64,000 nucleotides of DNA from Clostridium culturomicium (lineage in GTDB: Bacteria; Bacillota; Clostridia; Clostridiales; Clostridiaceae): positions 808,159-872,158 of the forward strand of contig NZ_CCXK01000017.1 in assembly GCF_000821305.1 (NCBI RefSeq). The letters are read 5' to 3'. Within the stretch, counting starts at the first letter, position 1, and the number at the start of each line of letters is the position of its first letter. The position numbers were made by a program, and so were the translations under genes. Positions 58,528 to 64,000 of this stretch are shown in pieces. Under the pieces are notes generated by a model. The model did no database searches. It worked only from the letters and a program-made list of their open reading frames with translations, and was not told the DNA's origin.

Positions 58528-59082
58528 TTAAGCTAAATTATTATATATATTAAATTTTTCAGAATCCAATATTTTATTTGCAAATAATCTATAATCATGA
58601 TGAAGGTAAGAAGCTTTAATTACCTCCTCGTTAATTTTCTTTCCTCGATTAATGTAATCTGAAAAATCATAACAGGTCATTATATTAAGGTTGTTATCTC
58701 TACATATATTAGAGAGAGTTTTTATATATTCCAAAAAGTTAACTTCACCAATCTTCTCAATTAGAAAAGCAGCATCTAATACTATGACCCCTCCCCAGAA
58801 TCCATTTTCATTTAAAAAATCAATATGTTCCTTCATATTGTTTAAATCACTTACTGGAGATACTGCATTGATTACAAACCTATCCAATTCTATTTTCCCA
58901 ACCATATCTTGCTCATTACTATTTAAATTTTTGTTTAGCATATTTATAATATTGTCATCACCATAAAGAAAAACAAAATTATTTTGTTCAATCTGCCCTT
59001 TTATATATTTATATACATTTAAAATTAAATGTTCTTGTCCATAATAATAAAAAGAAATATTTTGATCGCAATGGTTCTTCAT
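58528..59082 (-). CDS. MEDS-domain-like sensory protein
   Basis: A 184-residue protein resembling the MEDS (DcmR-type sensory) domain: HLILNVYKYIKGQIEQNNFVFLYGDD, then a central VIVLDAAFLIEKIGEVNFLEYIKTLSNICRDNNLNIMTCYDFSDY. Such domains look like degenerate RecA-type ATPases, bind small hydrocarbon-related ligands or act as sensors, and are also found in spore-forming bacteria next to Spo0-type regulators. There is no output domain. No Walker A lysine is evident. GGAG lies before the ATG at 59082. Single-gene unit, function unknown. Confidence 0.5.
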   Translation of the reverse strand: MKNHCDQNISFYYYGQEHLILNVYKYIKGQIEQNNFVFLYGDDNIINMLNKNLNSNEQDMVGKIELDRFVINAVSPVSDLNNMKEHIDFLNENGFWGGVIVLDAAFLIEKIGEVNFLEYIKTLSNICRDNNLNIMTCYDFSDYINRGKKINEEVIKASYLHHDYRLFANKILDSEKFNIYNNLA

Positions 59083-59623
59083 AATTAATCTCCTTTACCT
59101 AGATATATAGTATAAATTTTGTGAATACTTAATTACACATTATATGAAAATGCCTTCCCATATACATTTGAAGGAGTAAGTTTATGTTACCCAATTCACA
59201 AATTGGGACATTTACTTAAAGTATAATTAAGTATTTAGAGTATAAAGAACTATTCGACAAATGTAAGAAATTACCTTTTTATTTTTTGTAAATTTAATAA
59301 TTACTTTCTATATTAAAGACAAACTAATATAATAAAATTAAACTTCAATATACCATTTGTATAGACATTTTAAATTGCAATAGCACTGAAATAATTCAAG
59401 TAAAATTTAATGTTAAATTAAATAAATATAAGCTGATGAAAAGTGATGCTTCATGCAATAAAATTCGAAGGAATTTCCATTTAATATGGAATTATGCTAT
59501 ACTATGTGATATAAATAAAAGGGTATATTTTTTAAAAGGCAGGTAACTATTGATATATTGAATATGATTTATAGATACTGTAAAATATTTATATGTGATT
59601 TTTCACACTAAGGAGGATAAGCA
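59083..59623. other. 541-base intergenic region before asnB
   Basis: It contains an imperfect inverted repeat at about 59177-59218 with CCCAATT/AATTGGG at its centre, a possible 11-codon frame within it (59184-59219), and the asnB promoter region at 59475-59503. The rest is AT-rich with no clear gene. No T-box sequence is visible. Confidence 0.5.
59475..59503 (+). promoter_or_regulatory. Candidate asnB promoter with overlapping palindrome
   Basis: An extended -10 (TGCTATACT, 59495-59503) gives a leader of about 115 bases. The -35 is weak (TTCCAT at 59475-59480), and TTCCAT with ATGGAA (59486-59491) forms an inverted repeat across the -35 region, suggesting activator or repressor control. Confidence 0.45.
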
Positions 59624-61504
59624 ATGTGCGGATTTGTAACATTTTTTAGCAACTCTTCTATTTCAGAAGAAAGCAAAGAATCTTTAAGAGACATGAGAAG
59701 AATAATAAAACATAGAGGACCAACACAAGATGGCGAATATATGGATGACCATGTTTATCTTGGATTTAAAAGATTAAGTATTCTTGATTTAGCTAATGGT
59801 TTGCAGCCATTTTCATATAAGGATGAATTAGAAGTAGTATTTAATGGAGAAATATATAACTATATATCTTTACGTAACGAATTAATAAATGAAGGTTATG
59901 AATTTAAAACAAAATCAGAGGTAGAAGTAATTGCTACACTTTACAGTAAATTAGGTGATAAATTCGTTGAAAAATTAAGAGGTATGTTCTCATTCATCAT
60001 TTGGGACAGAAAGAAAAACACTCTTTTAGGAGGAAGAGATCCATTTGGAATAAAACCTTTCTACTATATAGAAAACGAAACAGGTTTATATATAGCTTCT
60101 GAGTTAAAAAGCTTCCATATGAATCCTGACAGTACTTATACTGAAATCGATGAAGAAGCTTTACATAACTACTTAACTTTCCAATTCGTACCTGAACCAA
60201 ATACTTTACTTAAGGATGTTAAAGTTCTTAAACCAGGTCACATTATTAAAAAAGAGCTAGGTAAGAAACATGAAATTGATTGTTATTACACAATTAAATT
60301 CAATCCTACTCCAGGTTCAAAAGATGAAAAAATGGAAGAAATTCGTAAAGTATTAGAAGACTCAGTTGCTCTTCACATGCAGTCAGAAGTTCCAGTAGCA
60401 TCTTTCTTATCTGGTGGAATAGATTCTACCGTTGTTACTGCACTCGCTAAAAAGCATATGCCTGACTTAAAAACCTTCACAATAGGTTTCGAAAGAGAAG
60501 GATATAGTGAAATTGACTTAGCAAAAGAATCAGCTGACAAATTAGGATTAGAGAATATCAGCAAAATTATATCTCATGAAGAATTTGCTAATGAATTACC
60601 AAAGATTATTTGGCATATGGACGAACCAGTGGCTGACCCTGCAGCAATTCCTCTTTACTTTATAGCAAAAGAAGCTGCTAAGCACGTTACTGTAATTCTA
60701 TCTGGTGAAGGTGCAGATGAGGTATTTGGTGGATATACAATATATCATGAACCTAACTCATTAAAAATGTTTGATTATGTACCTGGCTTCATGAAAAAAG
60801 CTTTAAAATCTGGAGCATCTTTAGTTCCTCAAGGTACTAAGGGTAAAAGCTTTATAGAAAGAGGCTGTACTCCGATGGTAGAAAGATATGTAGGAAACGC
60901 TAAAATCTTCCTAGATAATGAAAAGCCTGAAATTCTTAAAAAATGTAATTCCAAATATACAATAAGAAAAGCTATGACTGATATTTATGATAGAGCTGAA
61001 CCATATGATCCAATAACTAAAATGCAGTTTGTTGATTTTAACACATGGCTTACCGGCGATATCCTTGTTAAAGCTGATAGAATGACGATGGCACACGCTC
61101 TTGAGCTTAGAGTTCCATTCCTTGATAAAGAAGTATTTAGAGTTGCCTCTAAATTAACTCCTGATGAGAAGATAAATGGACATGTAACTAAATATCTTCT
61201 TAGAGAATCTTTCAAATCAGAGCTTCCATTTTTAACAGCTTTAGATAGAAAGAAATTAGGATATCCAGTACCAATAAGATTATGGCTTAAAGATGAGCTT
61301 TATGATTGGGCAATGAATATTATAAAAGACAGTAATGCAGATGAATATATTAATAAAGAAGCTGCAATGAAATTGGTAGAAGATCACAGAAAAGGGCCTT
61401 TCGATTTAAGTAGAAAGATTTGGACTATCCTAATATTCCTTATCTGGCACAAGATTTACATCGAAAAAGTTACACCATTTCTTGAACTAGAAAATAAACA
61501 ATAA
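59624..61504 (+). CDS. asnB: Asparagine synthase (glutamine-hydrolysing)
   Basis: A 626-residue enzyme making asparagine from aspartate, ATP and glutamine. Cys2 (MCGFVTFF) is the nucleophile of the class II glutaminase domain (1-210), with KHRGPTQDGEY and FNGEIYNY forming the Gln pocket. The synthetase domain has the pyrophosphate loop SGGIDST at about 264-270, and GEGADEVFGGY plus KADRMTMAHALELRVPFLD further on. The length is typical of the longer AsnB/AsnO type of Firmicutes. AAGGAGGAT precedes ATG 59624. Single-gene unit with a terminator. Confidence 0.95.
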   Translation: MCGFVTFFSNSSISEESKESLRDMRRIIKHRGPTQDGEYMDDHVYLGFKRLSILDLANGLQPFSYKDELEVVFNGEIYNYISLRNELINEGYEFKTKSEVEVIATLYSKLGDKFVEKLRGMFSFIIWDRKKNTLLGGRDPFGIKPFYYIENETGLYIASELKSFHMNPDSTYTEIDEEALHNYLTFQFVPEPNTLLKDVKVLKPGHIIKKELGKKHEIDCYYTIKFNPTPGSKDEKMEEIRKVLEDSVALHMQSEVPVASFLSGGIDSTVVTALAKKHMPDLKTFTIGFEREGYSEIDLAKESADKLGLENISKIISHEEFANELPKIIWHMDEPVADPAAIPLYFIAKEAAKHVTVILSGEGADEVFGGYTIYHEPNSLKMFDYVPGFMKKALKSGASLVPQGTKGKSFIERGCTPMVERYVGNAKIFLDNEKPEILKKCNSKYTIRKAMTDIYDRAEPYDPITKMQFVDFNTWLTGDILVKADRMTMAHALELRVPFLDKEVFRVASKLTPDEKINGHVTKYLLRESFKSELPFLTALDRKKLGYPVPIRLWLKDELYDWAMNIIKDSNADEYINKEAAMKLVEDHRKGPFDLSRKIWTILIFLIWHKIYIEKVTPFLELENKQ

Positions 61505-61508
61505 AATT

Positions 61509-61542
61509 AAGGGTATGTCATTATGACATACCCTTTTATTAT
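61509..61542. terminator. Bidirectional terminator
   Basis: AAGGGTATGTCAT (61509-61521) and its complement (61523-61535) form a near-perfect stem; TTTTATT follows. It lies between asnB and the convergent UPF0158 gene. Confidence 0.8.
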
Positions 61543-61549
61543 GAGCTTT

Positions 61550-62020
61550 TTATGATACTTCTATCTTATTGTTAACTAACCAATTAACTAGATAATTCTT
61601 TAAATATTTATCTCTAAAATCATAATAATCATCTAATTTATTTATATTAGTAAGGACTTTACTGAAAGATAAGAAAGGATTTTTAAAATCAACTTTTTCT
61701 TCTACATTTGCTTTTTCATCCTTTGTTAATGTATCAACAAATGCCTTCATACCTCCTATAAGTACCTCATCTTCAATTATAGGTATGTATAAGTAAAGCT
61801 CGCTATAATTCATTACAATATTTTCTGCTTCTTTTGCCAGCTCTCGTTCCCAGCTCTCTAAAGAACTAAACAGAGACTCATCCTTTAAGGCAGCAATTAT
61901 ACTTTGAGGAATATAAGAAAATTCGCCATCCTTCAAACTTATATAACATTCCCCTTCTCCTCTTGTTTCCATTAAACTAAGTTCTAAAAGCAAATCCATA
62001 TCTATACTTAATTTATTCAT
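61550..62020 (-). CDS. UPF0158-family protein
   Basis: A 156-residue acidic protein. The order LLLELSLMETRGEGECYISLKDGE, a middle helical part with YLYIPIIE, and the closing FLSFSKVLTNINKLDDYYDFRDKYLKNYLVNWLVNNKIE resembles the UPF0158 family, where the last part reads 'rF...l......wy.Fr......a..WL..n.I'. Function is unknown. ATG 62020 was chosen because AGGTGAG lies seven bases upstream; a GTG at 62032 falls inside that site. Confidence 0.6.
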   Translation of the reverse strand: MNKLSIDMDLLLELSLMETRGEGECYISLKDGEFSYIPQSIIAALKDESLFSSLESWERELAKEAENIVMNYSELYLYIPIIEDEVLIGGMKAFVDTLTKDEKANVEEKVDFKNPFLSFSKVLTNINKLDDYYDFRDKYLKNYLVNWLVNNKIEVS

Positions 62021-62227
62021 AAAAATTCTCACCTACCTAAATATTTATAATATTATTATAACATAATATTATTTTTTAGTAATATATATCCCAATAAATT
62101 CTATATTCTGATAGCAAATTTATTTACTTTAGTATATACATTTTCATATTTTCTAGTCAAATTTAATGACTTCTTACTTTTCCTCTTCAATTATCTAAAT
62201 ATGAACATTTGCACTTAACACATAAAA

Positions 62228-62260
62228 TTAAAGGAGCTCATTTCTGAACTCCTTTAAATT
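62228..62260 (-). terminator. Terminator of the stomatin-like gene
   Basis: TTAAAGGAG (62228-62236) pairs with CTCCTTTAA (62249-62257); a T-rich tail follows on the minus strand. Confidence 0.65.
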
Positions 62261-62266
62261 ACTTTA

Positions 62267-63208
62267 TTATTTATTACCTTTCAACATTTCTCCAATGGCA
62301 GCAATACTTCCAAGAGAAGATAAAGTTTCATTTGGTAAAATAAGCTTATTAGCTGGGTTGTTAGCCATTTCTTTAAGAGCTTCAACTTGCTTTAATGCTA
62401 TTACTGTTTCGTTTGTACCAGATTCAATTATAGCATTATTCACTTTTCTAATTGCTTCAGCTTCTGCTATAGCAATTTGCTCAATAGCTTTAGCTTTACC
62501 TTCAGCTTCAAGTAATTGAGATTCTCTTAAACCCTCTGCTCTTCTAATATTAGCTTCTTTTTCAGCTTCCGCAGCTAGGATTTGACTTCTCTTTTCTCCT
62601 TCAGCTTTTTCAATTTGAGATTGTCTCTGACCTTCAGCCTCAAGAATTGTAGCTCTCTTGCTTCTTTCAGCCTTCATTTGTTTTTCCATAGCTTGCTGAA
62701 TTTCAGCGGGAGGTACGATGTTTTTAATTTCAACAGATAACAGTTTAATACCATAAGCATCTGTTACATTATCTACGATTTGTAAAAGTTTAGAGTTTAT
62801 CATATCTCTTCCTGCAAGTACATCATCAAGGGTCATATCACCAATAATGTTTCTCATATTTGTGATTGTTGAGTACATTATACCTTGTACATAGTTTTCA
62901 ATGTTATAAACTGCTTCTTTTGCATTAAGAACTTGATAGAAAATTACATTATCAACAGAAATATTAACGTTATCCTTTGTAATAACATTTTGTGGTGGTA
63001 TATCTAAGATTTGTTGTTTCACAGAAACCTTTTTTCTGATGAAATCAACAAAAGGTATTGTTATATGCCATCCTGGCTCTAACACCTTATAAAACTGTCC
63101 AAACCTCTCCATTACATAGTTGTAACCTGTGTTAACAACCTTTACTGATGAAATCAGTAAACCTAATATGAGAACCAAGACTAAAATAAAACCTATTACT
63201 GCTCCCAT
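62267..63208 (-). CDS. SPFH/band 7 protein (stomatin-like, QmcA type)
   Basis: A 313-residue protein with one N-terminal TM helix (about 4-24). The SPFH domain follows: VVNTGYNYVMERFGQFYKVLEPGWHITIPFVDFI, VITKDNVNISVDNVIFYQV and DMTLDDVLAGRDMIN. From about 180 to 260 it is an Ala/Glu/Arg-rich coiled coil (KAERSKRATILEAEGQRQSQ, then LLEAEGKAKAIEQIAIAEAE). Such proteins assemble into ring-like membrane cages and scaffolds. It begins one base after the stop of the NfeD gene, a pairing seen across bacteria. Confidence 0.9.
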   Translation of the reverse strand: MGAVIGFILVLVLILGLLISSVKVVNTGYNYVMERFGQFYKVLEPGWHITIPFVDFIRKKVSVKQQILDIPPQNVITKDNVNISVDNVIFYQVLNAKEAVYNIENYVQGIMYSTITNMRNIIGDMTLDDVLAGRDMINSKLLQIVDNVTDAYGIKLLSVEIKNIVPPAEIQQAMEKQMKAERSKRATILEAEGQRQSQIEKAEGEKRSQILAAEAEKEANIRRAEGLRESQLLEAEGKAKAIEQIAIAEAEAIRKVNNAIIESGTNETVIALKQVEALKEMANNPANKLILPNETLSSLGSIAAIGEMLKGNK

Positions 63209-63209
63209 T

Positions 63210-63641
63210 CTAAATCACTCCTTTTTTTATTATAAGTTTATTTTCTTCGATATTTAAAATTGTATAAATATCTCCAAAATTAATATCATCTCCGATATTT
63301 CTTGCTGTCCAGTAAACTTCATTTACCTTTATTCTACATTCACCACTTTGTTGTAAGTTGAAATCAGCTGTAAACTGTTTACCTTCATACTTACCAACTA
63401 AAAGCTTTTCTTTTGGTAAATTTTTAGTAATATATTTTTTAGATACTTTAAGACCATAGATAATTGCTATTGTACCAAGAAGCAAAGCAATCCATAACTG
63501 ACTTGTAAATCCAATAAAGAATCCAGCTATAAAAGCCGGTATGAATCCTATTGCAAGCCAAGAAAAAGTAAAGCTGCTTGTGGTAATATCAATTATTATC
63601 ACAAAAATTGTTAATGCAAACCAAATCCAATTTAACCCCAT
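63210..63641 (-). CDS. NfeD-family membrane protein
   Basis: A 143-residue protein with three or four TM segments in the first 70 residues (LNWIWFALTIFVIIIDITTSSF, FIPAFIAGFFIGFT, LWIALLLGTIAIIYGL) and a C-terminal OB-fold-like domain (KLLVGKYEGKQFTADFNLQQSGECRIKVNEVYWTARN). It is the short NfeD type without the serine-protease domain. These proteins are encoded with stomatins and probably modulate them, as here. AAGGAGAA lies before ATG 63641. Confidence 0.88.
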   Translation of the reverse strand: MGLNWIWFALTIFVIIIDITTSSFTFSWLAIGFIPAFIAGFFIGFTSQLWIALLLGTIAIIYGLKVSKKYITKNLPKEKLLVGKYEGKQFTADFNLQQSGECRIKVNEVYWTARNIGDDINFGDIYTILNIEENKLIIKKGVI

Positions 63642-63776
63642 AATATTCTCCTTTCTAATTTAATAGTTTAATAACTCCCTTTATTTAATTATACCATAGA
63701 TTTACAATAATGCTATACAGTTTTCAATAATATTTTAAGAGTTTTTGATTAACTCTTAAAATGGTATTATTTATCA

Positions 63777-64000
63777 CTATTCTTTTATCCAATTTGCAAT
63801 ATCCTCTATAACTTCTTTATCGACTTTTGACTGTTTAGTGTAGTCATTTGGTGTTGGATTCTTGCTTCCTTCCATAAATAAATGTGATAGTTTCTTATAG
63901 CTTTTAAACTTAAAATTATCCTTTGAGGCTAATTCATCTTTATATAGATCGAAATTATCCATAGGTACTTGGTAATCCCTTTCTCCTTGAAGAATTAAAG
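63777..64000 (-). CDS. Alpha/beta hydrolase, C-terminal part (gene continues beyond the window)
   Basis: The minus-strand frame remains open through the right edge. Reading in from the edge it gives LILQGERDYQVPMDNFDLYKDEL, and further on YKKLSHLFMEG and VIEDIANWIKE. LxLQGxxDxQV with its Asp, and the later SHLF with its His, are the acid and base of the Ser-His-Asp triad in dienelactone-hydrolase-like and BAAT-type hydrolases. An ATG at 63962 lies inside the conserved segment and is not the true start. The nucleophile and the rest are outside the window. Confidence 0.75.
   Translation of the reverse strand, partial: LILQGERDYQVPMDNFDLYKDELASKDNFKFKSYKKLSHLFMEGSKNPTPNDYTKQSKVDKEVIEDIANWIKE

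Noticed and set aside
59083..59623. T-box riboswitch controlling asnB
   Set aside because: No GGGTGGNACCNCG-type T-box sequence, specifier stem or following terminator could be found in the leader.

Overview
The window looks like chromosomal DNA from a low-GC, spore-forming Firmicute of the Clostridium sensu stricto type. The supports are: AT-rich sequence with strong AGGAGG ribosome sites and frequent TTG/GTG starts; a nine-gene V-type ATPase operon in the clostridial order; two SpoVB-type lipid flippases; a [FeFe]-hydrogenase-like gene; a DUF4080 radical SAM protein; and the miaB / mutS-mutL-miaA / ynbB / lexA neighbourhood. The species cannot be named from the sequence. No rRNA, tRNA, CRISPR array or intact insertion sequence was seen.

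Layout. 1-2200: end of a siphovirus-type prophage or remnant (tail protein, holin-like peptide) with no endolysin. 2300-4800: an accessory stretch with an orphan membrane protein, the C-terminal stub of a UvrD-type helicase, a BRCT protein and a protein built wholly of short aromatic/Gly/Asp repeats. 5-15 kb: M20 amidohydrolase, RluA-type pseudouridine synthase, two convergent SpoVB-like flippases, a sugar-dehydrogenase-like beta-propeller, a leaderless zinc phospholipase C homologue, and a methyltransferase-like plus B12 radical SAM pair. 15.2-24.1 kb: the V-ATPase operon, preceded by a possible leader RNA; its proteolipid keeps the residues that bind Na+ in the Enterococcus hirae enzyme. 24.2-31.4 kb: housekeeping genes (STM3941-like protein, S41 peptidase, phosphodiesterase, purB, YciI) mixed with decayed genes (ABC ATPase relic, hydrogenase-like gene with an internal deletion). 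31.7-37.7 kb: a MacAB-like ABC export operon followed by its likely OmpR-type response regulator and histidine kinase. 37.9-46.8 kb: CPBP protease, ADP-ribose pyrophosphatase, secreted beta-propeller, tyrosine recombinase, YajQ, AbrB, MarR, a ribbon-helix-helix/coiled-coil protein with a strong palindromic operator, a lipoprotein cyclophilin and a small kinase-like protein. 46.9-57.9 kb: DEAD-box helicase and lexA diverging over one LexA-type box, then ynbB, miaA, mutL, mutS and miaB. 58-64 kb: a HesB-like protein behind a palindrome-containing promoter, MEDS protein, asnB, UPF0158 protein, an nfeD-stomatin pair and the end of an alpha/beta hydrolase.

How the genes work together. The V-ATPase genes encode one rotary ion pump. 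MutS, MutL, MiaA and MiaB cover mismatch repair and modification of A37 in tRNA. The ABC adaptor, ATPase, permease and two-component genes look like a self-sensing export system. LexA probably controls its own promoter and perhaps the adjacent RNA helicase. Nothing here is clearly a wholly new system. The best leads are the repeat protein (3986-4801), the RHH/coiled-coil gene with its operator (43918-44898), the LexA-box repeats around yciI (30961-31551), the shared lexA/helicase operator (48218-48282) and the leader region of the V-ATPase operon (15209-15351).
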